Of a stretch of DNA of 64,000 nt, positions 35,920 through 46,855 are shown in pieces. The position numbers and the translations under genes were made by a program. The notes under the pieces were generated by a model that saw only the letters and a list, made by a program, of their open reading frames with translations, had not been told where the DNA came from and did not search any database. The stretch spans positions 247,169,351 through 247,233,350 of the forward strand of contig CM075669.1 in assembly GCA_037962975.1 (NCBI GenBank), in the 5' to 3' direction. This DNA comes from Clitoria ternatea (lineage: Eukaryota; Streptophyta; Magnoliopsida; Fabales; Fabaceae). The stretch's first letter is position 1. Each line of letters opens with the position of its first letter.

Positions 35920-36490
35920 TGGGTTCTCGGGGAACTGCCCCTTGAACGCAAGAGAATGAATCTGGGGGGTGTCCTAGTTTGACATGACTGTGGGTGGTTG
36001 GGAACTGCCCCTTGAATGAAAGAATAAACCCGGGGAGATGCCCCAGTTTGACATGATTGGATGAAATCTCGGGGAACTGCCCCTTGAATGAACGACTAAA
36101 CCCGGGGAGATGCCCCAGTTTGACATGATTGGATGAAATCTTGGGGAACTGCCCCCTTGAATGAAAGAATAAACCCGGGGAGATGCCCCAGTTTGACATG
36201 ATTGGATGAAATCTTGGGGAACTGCCCCTTGAATGAAAGACTAAACCCAGGGAGATGCCCCAGTTTGACAAGATCGAAAGAGTCTTTGGAGAAAACTGTC
36301 CCTTGACCGAAAGAAGAATCTGGGGAGATGCCCCAGTTTGACATGATTGGATGAAATCTTGGGGAACTGCCCTTTGAATGAAAGACTAAATCCGGGGAGA
36401 TGCCCCAGTTTGACAAGATCGAAAGAGTCTTTGGGGAAAACTGTCCCTTGACCGAAAGAAGAATCTGGGGAGATGCCCCAGTTTTGGGTT
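35920..36490. repeat. 72-bp tandem array in the Ogre 3' untranslated region
   Basis: About eight units with GGGGAACTGCCCCTTGAATG and GGGGAGATGCCCCAGTTTGA, period 72-73 bp. Two alternate versions occur (ATGAAATCTTGGGG and AGAGTCTTTGG), so a higher-order pattern is forming. GGGGA...GCCCC pairs give each unit hairpin potential. Confidence 0.88.
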
Positions 36491-37371
36491 GACTAGGAAG
36501 TGTAGTCCCACTGGGGAAGGATTTGGGAAGTGTAGTTTTTGGCGATTATGGTTCCATTGGGGGAGAAAATTTGGTGATTCAGGGTAATGCCCCTTTGGGT
36601 GACAGAGAATGGACTTGGGGTTTACTGCGGACATGCCGAAGGTCTACTGAGGAGAGAGTTGGGCAACTATGCATCTCGGGGATCATAGTTCCTGGCCATC
36701 CGTTAACAGAGAAACGCGAAACTAATTAAAAAACTTACAGGCGGATTCCCTCGGCGACAGGCGTTGAAGTAACTCATGGCTAAAATAATTATTACTTCTG
36801 ACTTCATTGAGGTTGTTTCGCAGAGCTGGTTGAGCTTGCTTGAGGTAAGATCTGGCAACGGTATCCACTTCGTTCCCCATAACTTTGTGTTTTCGTTTCT
36901 CTCAAAACTCATTTTTTTTTAAGAAATTCTTTTTAGGTAAAACTTGTTTATTCATTCTAGTCATGAACACATGTGAGAAGAAAGGAAACTTTTTATTTAT
37001 GAACAACAGATATGTACAGGTGACAATAATAATGCAAAAATATGACAAGATGTGAGGAATTGATGGTAAGGATGGAAGGGAAGGCCTTTTAGATCCTCCA
37101 TCGATTTCCTGAGAGCGACAAAATTCTAGTCTTTTCCATGATTTCCTGTTTATCTTCTGATTTTGTTTTCGAGGGAGTGACTTGACAATGGCTTTGATGT
37201 TCTAGACCCATCCCCTTATCCGCGACTTGGAAAATTGGCATTGCAGTGTTGAATCTATAGGGTGTGAATTTGTCTGGGCCGCTTTCTTAGGATTTTCGAC
37301 CCCACCAATTGCTCTAACTTTTGCCTAGGTCACCTTTTCAGGTTTTCAACCTAGCAAGCTTTTTTTTTTTT
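36491..37371. other. Ogre 3' untranslated region, integrase-proximal part
   Basis: No supported gene. Short open frames such as 36703-36912 minus lack recognisable motifs. The stretch joins the integrase stop at 37372 to the tandem arrays. Confidence 0.6.
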
Positions 37372-38351
37372 TTACGCGTAGTATCTTCTCACTGCGTCCG
37401 CGTTTATAGGCATCGGTAGATCTTCCCCATCCATGTTGGTGAGTATGAGAGCACCTCCGGAAAAAGCTTTCTTCACGACATACGGCCCTTTGTAGTTAGG
37501 AGTCCATTTGCCTCGGTGATCTTTATGCATTGACAAAACCTTCTTGAGCACTAAGTCCCCCTCTTGGAACTGTTGGGGTCGTACTTTCTTTTCAAATGCT
37601 CGCTTCATACGCCTTTGATATAACTGACCATGGCAGAGGGCAGTCAGTCTCTTACTATCAATCAGATTTAATTGGTCATGCCGAGTCTGGATCCATTCTG
37701 CTTCAACCAGCTTAGCTTCCATGATTACTCGGAGGGAAGGAATCTCCACTTTAAAAGGCAGGACTGCTTCCATGCCATAAACTAAAGAGAATGGAGTTGC
37801 CCCAGTCGAGGTCCGGACTGAGGTACGATAACCGTGCAGAGCAAAAGGAAGCATTTCGTTCCAGTCTTTATAGGTTACCACCATTTTCTGTATTATCTTC
37901 TTGATATTCTTGTTCGCTGCCTCGACTGCCCCATTCATTTTTGGGCGGTATGGAGAGGAATTATGGTGGGAGATCTTAAAGCTCTCACAAAGCTCCTTCA
38001 TCATTTTGTTGTTCAGGTTTGTACCATTGTCTGTTATGATTTGACTCGGTAGGCCATACCGACATATCAACTCACGCTTGACGAATTTAACAACAACACC
38101 TTTGGTTACATTAGTATATGAAGCTGCTTCCACCCATTTTGTGAAGTAATCAATGGCGACCAAAATGAAACGATGGCCGTTTGAAGCCTTTGGTTCAATG
38201 GGACCAATGACATCCATGCCCCACATCGAAAAAGGCCATGGTGCTGACAAAACATTTAGAGATGACGGGGGTGCGTGAATGTGATCAGCATATATTTGGC
38301 ACTTATGACATCTCCGAGCATATAGGCGAAGCAGTCTGCTTCCATGGTCAT
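37372..38351 (-). pseudogene. int: Ogre integrase
   Basis: Integrase inserts the DNA copy into the genome. The catalytic core shows the D-D-E triad as M-D-V-I-G-P, T-D-N-G-T and A-V-E-A-A-N-K, followed by the typical Y-R-T-S-x-R-T-S-T-G-A-T-P-F block and a C-terminal G-P-Y-V-V-K-K-A-F stretch. The frame from 38250 to 37372 is open. Its N-terminal HHCC zinc region (R-R-C-H-K-C) lies just upstream near 38310 in this frame, while the preceding RNase H part ends at a TAG (38354-38352) in another frame. One stop and one frameshift therefore separate it from the rest of pol. Confidence 0.9.
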
Positions 38352-39284
38352 CTAAAAATAACCAGCCCTTAAGATTTTCCTTGACATGGCGTGCCCATTG
38401 ATGTGGGTTCCGAAAGATCCCTCGTGGATATCCCTCATGATTCTATTTGCTTCAGCGGTATCAACACAGCGAAGAAGGATAGAATCATAGTTTCTTTTGT
38501 AAAGCACGTCTCCATTTAAGAAAAACCCCATGGCGAGCCATCGCAGGGTTCTTTTGTCATTTTCTGTGGCATTGTCAGGGTATTCTTGCTTCTGGATATA
38601 CCTCTTAATATCATGATACCAAGGTTTTCCATTCGACTGTTCTTCGACTACTTGGCAGTATGCGGGCTCATGACGTCTTTCTACCTCGATGAGGGGCACG
38701 TCATAGTCATTGTTTACTTTGAACATTGAAGCAAGAGTGGCCAAAGCGTCAGCCATTTGATTATCTTCCCAAGGAACATGATGGAAAGAAATCTCTTCGA
38801 AATCTCTGATCATTTCCATAATGTGGGTGTGATAGGGGAGAAGCTTGCTATCTCTGGTTTCCCACTCACCTTTCAACTGGTGGACGACTAAAGCAGAGTC
38901 TCCGTAGACTTCCAGTGTTCTTACTTTCATATCCAATGCTGCTTGGATCCCTAAGGAGCACGCCTCATATTCAGCGACATTGTTGGTACAATCGAAACAT
39001 AGCCTGGCACAGACAGGGATGAACTCTTTCTTTGGTGAAATCAAAATGGCTCCGATTCCATGTCCCAAAGCATTAGAAGCTCCATCAAATCTTAAAATCC
39101 ATTTGTCCTTGTTACTGCCTTCTTCTTCGTCGGATAATGCCAAAATATCCTCATCTGGGAAGTCGAACAGTATTGGTTGGTAATCACTTATGGGTTGATG
39201 GGCTAGGTAGTCAGCCAAAGCGCTCCCTTTTATGGCTTTCTGAGTGACATATGTTATGTCGTACTCTGTTAGCAGCACTTTCCA
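38352..39284 (-). pseudogene. rnh: Ogre second (acquired) RNase H domain and linker to integrase
   Basis: The Tat lineage carries an additional RNase H after the usual RT-RNase H unit. Motifs are R-F-D-G-A-S, N-N-V-A-E-Y-E-A, Y-G-D-S-A-L-V-V and N-Q-M-A-D-A-L-A, supplying the D-E-D-D active site. The frame is the same as the RT upstream and is separated from it only by one TGA (39287-39285). A C-terminal stretch with H-E-G-S-F-G-T-H leads into the integrase zinc region before the TAG at 38352. Confidence 0.88.
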
Positions 39285-40821
39285 TCAAGCAATCCTTCCG
39301 GTCAGGGCTGGCTTCTCAAAGATGTACTTGATAGGATCCATCTTAGAGACTAGCCAGGTAGTGTGACTCAACATGTATTGCCTTAAACGCTTCACAGCCC
39401 ATGCTAACGCGCAACAAGTTCGCTCTAATGCGGAGTATCGCATTTCGCAATCAGTGAACTTTTTGCTTAGGTAATATATGGCATGTTCTTTCTTTCCCGT
39501 TTCATCATGCTGACCCAATACGCAGCCCATGGACTTATCCAGTACCGTCATGTATAAAATCAGTGGTCTCCCAGGGGTTGGTGGCACCAATATTGGTGGT
39601 TCTTTCAAGTACTGCTTAATCTTCTCAAAAGCTGTTTGGCAGTCCTCATTCCATTGCCCTGGTTGGTTCTTGCGGAGTAACTTGAAGATCGGCTCGCAGG
39701 TCGATGTCAATTGTGAGATAAATCGAGCGATGTAGTTTAATCTTCCCAAGAACCCCCTGACTTCTTTTTCTGTGCAAGGAGGTGGCATTTCTAGGATTGC
39801 CATGACCTTGTCGGGATCCACTTCAATTCCTTTCTTGCTTACAATGAAACCCAACAGTTTGCCTGACCTTGCGCCAAACATGCACTTGGCAGGATTCAAT
39901 CTAAGCTTAAACCTTCTCAACCGTTCAAACAATTTCCTTAAGTCGCGGACATGATCTTCCTCGGTTCTGGATTTTGCAATGATGTCATCCACATAGACCT
40001 CTATTTCTTTGTGCATCATATCGTGGAATAAAGTGACCATTGCTCTCTGATAAGTTGCCCCTGCGTTCTTCAAACCAAAGGACATTACTTTATAACAGAA
40101 AGTACCCCACAAAGTAACGAACGTGGTTTTTTCCATGTCTTTGGGCGCCATTTTAATCTGATTGTACCCGGAGAAACCATCCATGAAAGAGAAAATGGAG
40201 TGCTGGGCTGTGTTATCGACCAACATGTCAATATGTGGAAGAGGAAAATCGTCTTTAGGGCTGGCCCTGTTTAGATCTCGATAGTCCACACACATCCGCA
40301 CTTTTCCATCCTTCTTTGGGACCGGGACTATGTTGGCTACCCATTGTGGATATTTGGCTACAGCCAAGAAACCGGCTTCGAATTGTTTTTTGACCTCTTC
40401 CTTGATCTTGAGAAGCATTTCCGGTTTCATTCTTTGCAGCTTTTGCTTAATTGGTGGACACTCTGGTTTCAGAGGCAACCTATGTTCCACTATGCTGTTA
40501 TCCAACCCTGGCATATCTTGATAAGACCAAGCAAACACATCCCGAAATTCCCGTAGCAGTTCAATCAATTCATCTTGCTGGTTTTTACTCAGGCAGGTGC
40601 CTATCTTGATCATTTTATCTTCTCCTTCACCTCCAAGGTTGATGATTTTAATTTCCTCCTGATGTGGGCGGATCTCCTTATCCTCTTGTTCCAATAATCT
40701 CGTCAATTCAGATGAGGGTCCAAAGTCTTCCTCACTTTCCTCGTAGACGCAATCATTTGGATAAACAGGGTCATGAAATAAATCCAGGTTTTCATCGTTC
40801 TCAGGGAAATCATTTTTGTAT
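39285..40821 (-). pseudogene. rt: Ogre reverse transcriptase and first RNase H
   Basis: The exon begins after an intron acceptor at 40823-40822 (ATGCAG) and is in frame to the TGA at 39285. RT motifs are V-C-V-D-Y-R-D-L-N, F-M-D-G-F-S-G-Y-N-Q and the catalytic Y-V-D-D-I, then G-F-I-V-S-K-K-G-I and F-L-G-R-L-N-Y-I-A-R-F. An RNase H-like tail follows (L-S-K-K-F, Y-S-A-L-E-R-T), the degenerate first RNase H of this lineage. The TGA falls where arginine is usual after G-R-I-A, consistent with CGA to TGA decay. No usual ATG is needed because the part is expressed by splicing from gag-pro. Confidence 0.92.
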
Positions 40822-41074
40822 CTGCATTCGGGTTATATTATAAAGTGAAAAGAGAAGCAAACAAGTGAAAGGTTTACGAAACAGAGAATGCACAAAGATG
40901 AGGTGATGGGGAATAAAAATGTGTCCATTGATTTTCGAAAATAAAACAAACAAGTTTTGCCCTTATTACAAAATGGGTCCCGGAGCCTTGGGCATAGCAA
41001 GGGGACCACCAAATTATGAAATACAGTGATTACTCTGAGAGAACGTTAATGGTTGTAGGGAACTCCATGACTTC
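40822..41074 (-). other. Putative intron between protease and RT
   Basis: The stretch between the gag-pro stop (41077-41075) and the RT exon has stops in all frames, is T-rich on the minus strand toward its end, and finishes ATAACCCGAATGCAG, a good acceptor. In Ogre an intron is known at this place and its splicing removes the gag-pro stop. The donor is not certain; AGA/GTAATC at about 41032 is one candidate, and others lie nearby. Confidence 0.6.
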
Positions 41075-44000
41075 CTAATTGCTCAGCTTTTGATCTGGAT
41101 GGCAAGTATAAACCAGCACCACATTGCGGTCAGACTCATTCTCCACCATGGCAACTTGATCCGGATATATCACTCCGGCGCTCTTAAAGCTCTGATAGAG
41201 ATCGCAGATAGGGATTCTCGCAGTGTTGATCTCTTGACCAGTAAGGCGAGCAGTTCTCCTCCCCTTCTTTTCCTCTTCAACCCTTTTCTTATCCATCATA
41301 GTGGGCTTATATCCCAAACCATATCTGTTTTTATTCTCCGGGAGACTCACCGGTTGGGTTCTGCCTTCTAAATCCCGCCCCAACCCTTTTCCGGGTTGGT
41401 ACCCCTTTCGCAACATGTTCAGCGTCACCATTAGAGGTACGTTGGGGAAAGACATTTTCACAATGCTTGTTGCATTGGCAATCTCCAAGGCTTGGAAAGA
41501 TGTTTCGAGGGCTTCCTCGGCGGCCTCGATGTATGGAGTGGATATGGGTTTGCTGACCAAAAGGTCCTCCTCCCCAGAAACAGTCACCAACTTATTGTCA
41601 ATGATGAATTTTAGTCTTTGGTGCAGTGTGGAGGGGACCACCCCTGCCGAATGGATCCACGGTCGCCCTAATAAACAGCTGTAGGCAGGCGCAATATCCA
41701 TTACTTGGAAGAGTACCTGGAAAGTACAGGGCCCAACTTGTATAGGCAATTCAATTTCTCCAACGACTTCCCTATGTGTCCCATCAAAAGCCCGCACAAC
41801 CATAGAGCTAGGCCTCATGTATGTTCCGTCGAAAGGCAATTTTGTCAACGTGGATTTTGGCATGACGTTTAGAGAAGATCCATTATCCACAAGTACTTTT
41901 GCCAGGATATAATCCCGACATTTCACAGAAATATGGAGGGCTTTGTTGTGCCCCTTTCCTTCAATAGGTACTTCCTCATCTGTGAAGGTCAAGCAATTAT
42001 TGGCAACGATCTGCCCCACTATGCCCCCAAATTGTTCGACGGGTAAATCATTCTTCACATGCGCCTCGCTCAACACCTTCATCAACGTGTTTCGATGTGG
42101 TTCAGAACTCATTAGCAAAGACAATAGGGAAATTTTTGCAGGGGTGTGGTTCAATTGGTCCAACACCTGGTAGTCACTATGGCGAATAAACTTCAGGAAT
42201 TCCTGGGCTTCCTCTTCAGTCACAGCCCCCTTTGTTTCACCAGAGGCTACTTCTTTTCCAGTTTTTCCTTCTCCGGTAGTCTTGCCTTGCTTGGGCTCAG
42301 GTGGTGTATATATTCTTCCACTCCGTGTCATTTTTCCCACTCCGGTTATGTTTGTAATAGAGGAGGATGGTATGGAGTTGACCGCCTCTGGATTGGTGAC
42401 GACCACATCTGTATTATACCTCCATGGCACAGCGTGGGAACTTTGGAAGGGGAAAGGGGTTGGTGCCCTTACTGTGAAGACAGTCTTGGCAGGAGCTGAA
42501 GCCGCTGGCGTATCCTTGTTATAGTATACTACCAGGGGTTTCGGAACTCGTGCCTTACCCTGTTCCTGTACCACATTTATTTGTCCTTTACGGCATCTAC
42601 AGACCTCTATGACTCGAGCATTCATGAGTCTTTGAAGGGTTTCCTGGAAGTCCCTTCGTTTTGCGGACTGGAGGTCATTATGCTCTTCACCCCATGATCC
42701 CTCTACTAATCCCATCTTCAGCATATGGGAGTGTATTGTTTCCAAAGGCATCTGGATGTCTTCTACCTTGGAAATGTAATCTTCATCCCTCTCTATTGCG
42801 TTGACATCCGATCCTTTATGGTTTGGAAGGGGATTAGTTGTCACGCTTGGGCTCCCTTCTTTGAAGCTTATCCAGTCGGCCCGAATGAGGTCCCTTACCT
42901 TAAACTTCAGTGCCAAGCAGTTCTCAGTAGAATGTCCCGGTGCACCGGCATGGTAATCACACCGTGCGTTCGGGTCATACCCTCTAGGATACGGCGGCTG
43001 AAGTGGCTTTAAAGGGCAGGGTACTACCATCGTGTTTTCGATGAGGTAAGGGAGAAGCTCTGTGTAAGTGATGGGAATTGGATCAAATTGCGGTGGGGCA
43101 CGGTCGTTGTTTTGCCTTCTCTGATTTGGATTCGGCGGGTTCATTTGTGGCTGCTGGTACGGAGCTTGTGGTGGTTGATATGGTGCCTGTAGTGGTGCAG
43201 GCGGTCGCATGACAGGTGGGCGGAAATGTGGTGGATGTGGTGTTTGAACGGTGGCCACATATGGATGTGGTGTATTATGATAGGTTGATGGAAAGGCGAC
43301 CGGGGTGGGTGGCCTCGGCTGGTTTCTTCCCTGATTATGGGAGATCAGATTAGTCTCTCCCTCTCTTCTCTTTCCTTCCATATGGGAGGGTCTTCTTGCT
43401 GCATTAACCCCAGCTGGGCCTCGGGCGATCTTCCCTGTCCGGAGGCCATTTTCTATTCTTTCTCCGATAGTGACGATATCAGAGAAATGGGAGGAAATAC
43501 TTCCGATCATCTTGTTATAGAATGGCGATTGGAGTGTGTCAATAAATGTCGAGATCACCTCTTTCTCAGACAAAGGTGGGTCAACTTGCGCTGCTACTTC
43601 GCGCCACCGTTGGGCGTATTCTTTGAATGTCTGGTTGTCTTTCTTGGACATGTTCTGCAATTGTACTCTATCCGGCGCCATGTCCAAATTGTACTTATAC
43701 TGCTGCATGAAAGCATCTGCCAGATCCTCCCAACAGCGTATACGAGAACGTTCAAGATGGTTATACCAGGTTAGAGGCGCTCCAGCCAAACTATCTTGAA
43801 AACAATGGATGAGCAGAGAGTCGTTGGAAGCATGCGAAGCCATCTTCTGGCAGTACATGGTAAGATGGTTTCTCGGACATGTCAGCCCCCGATACTTATC
43901 AAATTCAGGTGTTTTGAATTTGGGAGGAATAACAACGTCAGGAATTAGGCAGAGTTGTGCAGCACTGCCTAATCCAAATCGATTCCTCCCATCCATTTCC

Positions 44001-44608
44001 CTTAATCGCCTTTCCAAGAACTCTAATCTTCCTTCCTGGGTAGCAGCAGTGGCAGTACTTGGTCCTGTGACAACATAGTGACTAGCACTCTTAACTGGTC
44101 GGTCAACATGTGCCGGGCTCTCATTCAGAATTGAGGCTTGGCGTCCAGCCGTGGCTTGGGCAGCTTGTGGTTGTTCAACCTGTGTATGGACCGGAATCGC
44201 TTGAGGATTTCAGACAGGTGGGATGTTTGGTTGAGCCGCGTGAAGGATTGTTTCCTGATAATCTGGCTCTTCTTGGAGTGGTGGGAAATAGCCTGGGGGT
44301 AACCCATACTGTGGGAAGGGTACAACATTCCTTTCTTTATCAACAAAAGAGTGTTGTTGAACGTGAGCAGGGTTCGGCTTACTAAGGCGAACGGTAACAG
44401 TAGGCCCTGTAGGATTTGAGCTTGGTTCCCCAGCATGACCTTGAGCGTGTTGGAGAACGGAAGATTGCTGCCTAGCATTTTCAACTTCTGCTAAAGAATC
44501 CCTTTCTGCGATCCTTCTTTCAAACATCTTGGCCATTTCAGCCATTTGTTCTTTCAATTGATTAACCTCAGCTCGCAGGTTTTCATTCTCTTGCTCTATT
44601 TCGGCCAT
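41075..44608 (-). pseudogene. gag-pro: Ogre gag-protease with G-patch domain
   Basis: One frame of 1,178 codons begins at the ATG of M-A-E-I-E-Q and is broken by a single TGA at 44212-44210 (codon 133). The start begins with a short coiled coil. The retrotransposon gag core (W-Y-N-H-L, F-K-E-Y-A-Q-R-W-R) lies at about codons 225-370. A C/H-rich knuckle (C-D-Y-H-A-G-A-P-G-H-S-T-E-N-C) is near 550, and the aspartic protease motif V-D-N-G-S-S-L-N near 905 with L-L-G-R-P-W-I-H downstream. At about 1065-1105 a G-patch pattern (G-Y-x-P-G-K-G-L-G, ending Y-G-L-G-Y) follows the protease. The TGA stands where a CGA would fit. Confidence 0.88.
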
Positions 44609-44914
44609 GAGTTTCCTTCTGAGCCTGGTCGCGTAGGGATGCTTACCCGTAGCGTCTAAGGAATCACGACAAATGGTTAGAAAAATAGAGGGAACAGTTA
44701 AAGAAGATAAAAGAAGAAAATAAATGGGCATTCGCGGGATACGATTCCGAATTTGACACGTATTCCTTGACCTTTCCCCAGAACATCGCGTTCAAAAGTA
44801 CTTAGTATAACAGTATATTGGAAATTAACATAAGACAACTGTGAAGGCACATTGATTCATCATTCCATTCATCTGTAAAGGTACAATGTTACTTGAAAGA
44901 TACGGTTACAATAT
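44609..44914 (-). other. ORF1-gag junction with a conserved splice acceptor-like site
   Basis: Between ORF1 and gag the minus strand is pyrimidine-rich and reaches GATTCCTTAG (AG at 44657-44656), then a short GC-balanced stretch to the gag ATG at 44608. The second Ogre keeps a comparable TTCCTTTAG with an extra TTACAG at 63320-63333. This suggests gag may be reached by splicing past ORF1. Confidence 0.4.
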
Positions 44915-46855
44915 TCAGCCATTCCTAGCTTGGGCAATCATGACTTTCATTTTGCAAAGCCTTTCTTGACAATAGTTCAAAAATGATGATATCTCCTTTG
45001 GGGTGGATAGGGGATTGACCATGCCTTCGGCCTGCTTCAACATTGAGGGAAAATCTTCCAAGATTCCATTGGATAGGTATGCCAACTTGGCAAAACGATC
45101 CATCCATAAATGAATGACTTCATCCCGTTGAGCTAACTCTGTCCCCAAAGCTCGTGTGGCTTCTTGGCAGCGGCGTTCGGCATCAAGGGTTTTCTTCTGT
45201 TCAGCATGTATTTCTTGCTCATAAGCTCTCATCATTTCATCAAGCTGTTGCTCCAATTTGTGGACTTGGGTTTGTAGCATTTCTTTTTGCATCAACGCCT
45301 TCTTTCCCTTCTCCTTGGATTGTACCAGCATGTCCTTTAAAATTTGTTTTTCGGCCAATACAACATCGCTCTGCTGACCCTTTATCTTCAGCTGTGAATT
45401 GGCCGCCCGAAGGCATTGATCTTGTTTTATTCTGTAATCTTCATCAATTTTTCTCTTTTTCCGCATTTCTTCCATAGCATGCCTTCCTTCAGAGTTCTCT
45501 TTCCTATGGAGGGCGCACTCTTGCTGGCACTTCAGGAGGTCTTCTTCCAATTTTTGATTCCTTGCCTTTAGCTCTTCTACTTGGGCCTTTAGTGATATGG
45601 TAACCTTGTCCTCTACAACGTACGGCGGAGGAACTGTGTCCTCAGGTTGGTATGAAGGGCTCTTGAAAGGCAATTTCACGATGGAGACTCTGTTCACCAC
45701 CCAATCTGAGTATTCAACTCTCACAGCGTGGCTTCGTGTTCCCAATTCTTTGCCCATCCTATGGACCTTCTTCCAGGCATTAGCTATGTCCCGAATAGTG
45801 GAGGTGTAATTCCCATTTGCATAGTACAGAACGAAAGGAGTAAGTAGTGCTTCGTCCGGTGGCCCCAGTAGAGGATAAGCCAACTGCCGCTTAGCAATAA
45901 TAGGATTATAATTGATGCAGCCTTGTGTCCCCATTAGAGGAACATTTGGATATCCTCCACAGCTATAAACGATGGACTCAACTTTTAGCCATTGAGGACA
46001 CCACCTCACCTTTTCTGCTGTAAGGCCTACAAGGTGATTAGCCCACTCACGCCCATTCTTCGTTGTCAACTGACACAACTTCAAATCAGAGATGAGACAC
46101 TCGGCTTTGCATAGTTGATGAAAAGCGTGGGATGTGAGCCATACATATAGAACAGGCAAACAACAAATAATCCTCTTTCCTCCTTGGGTATGGCAGAAAT
46201 CCAAGGTGCAATAGACATTGGCCAACACTGCTGTGACGGGATTTTCCAGTCTGTGCTTGCGAGCGGTGAAGACACCTATAGCATCATAATCTACGTAGTT
46301 GTCTAAGTTAGGGAATAAGACAACTCCGTAAATAGTGAGAGCCAAGGTATCAATGAAAGCTTCCCATTCTTCCTTCTCTGCCAGGACATGCATGTGTTTC
46401 TCCAGAAATTCCCTAGTAAATCCGGGAATCTGATTTCTGTTCATTTGCACTCCTCTTAACATTTCAGGATGGACCTTCAAAATACGAGCGACAGAAGTGA
46501 TTGACGCGTGATGGTCCAAATGGCGATAAGGAATCTGTCCCTCCATTGGCATCCCCAATATTTGTTCAAATTCTTCTATGGAGGGTGCCAGTTGAAAGTC
46601 TTGGAAAGTGAAACAGCGGAGAGGTGGGTCATAGAATTGCGCCAAAGCTGTGATGGCTTCCGTTTGGACGTCTACCTCCAACAGTTTTAGGATCTTCCCA
46701 TACTTCCTTGCGAAAGTCATTTTCTGTGTCAAGCTCAGTTTTCTCCCTAGTGCTTGTAAACTGTCAGTATTGACCTTTCTAACCTTGAGGTGCAATAACT
46801 TCTTCAATTCAGTCACCCCTATATCACAATTACTATGTCCCATGTTAATTTCCAT
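44915..46855 (-). CDS. orf1: Ogre ORF1 protein (DUF7745-like domain plus coiled coil)
   Basis: An intact 646-codon ORF lies between the leader and gag, the position of the extra ORF1 that defines Ogre. The N-terminal 400 or so residues match the kind of plant-specific domain found in Ogre ORF1 (recalled as DUF7745), with F-x-Y-D-P-P-L-R-C-F-T-F-Q-D-F, L-G-M-P and W-x-x-F-I-D-T-L-A. From about residue 425 to 590 there is a long charged coiled coil rich in K, E and Q. Its molecular role is not established. The start M-E-I-N-M-G-H is the same in the second Ogre. A likely splice acceptor (GTTCGCAG) ends 37 bases upstream. Confidence 0.88.
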   Translation of the reverse strand: MEINMGHSNCDIGVTELKKLLHLKVRKVNTDSLQALGRKLSLTQKMTFARKYGKILKLLEVDVQTEAITALAQFYDPPLRCFTFQDFQLAPSIEEFEQILGMPMEGQIPYRHLDHHASITSVARILKVHPEMLRGVQMNRNQIPGFTREFLEKHMHVLAEKEEWEAFIDTLALTIYGVVLFPNLDNYVDYDAIGVFTARKHRLENPVTAVLANVYCTLDFCHTQGGKRIICCLPVLYVWLTSHAFHQLCKAECLISDLKLCQLTTKNGREWANHLVGLTAEKVRWCPQWLKVESIVYSCGGYPNVPLMGTQGCINYNPIIAKRQLAYPLLGPPDEALLTPFVLYYANGNYTSTIRDIANAWKKVHRMGKELGTRSHAVRVEYSDWVVNRVSIVKLPFKSPSYQPEDTVPPPYVVEDKVTISLKAQVEELKARNQKLEEDLLKCQQECALHRKENSEGRHAMEEMRKKRKIDEDYRIKQDQCLRAANSQLKIKGQQSDVVLAEKQILKDMLVQSKEKGKKALMQKEMLQTQVHKLEQQLDEMMRAYEQEIHAEQKKTLDAERRCQEATRALGTELAQRDEVIHLWMDRFAKLAYLSNGILEDFPSMLKQAEGMVNPLSTPKEISSFLNYCQERLCKMKVMIAQARNG

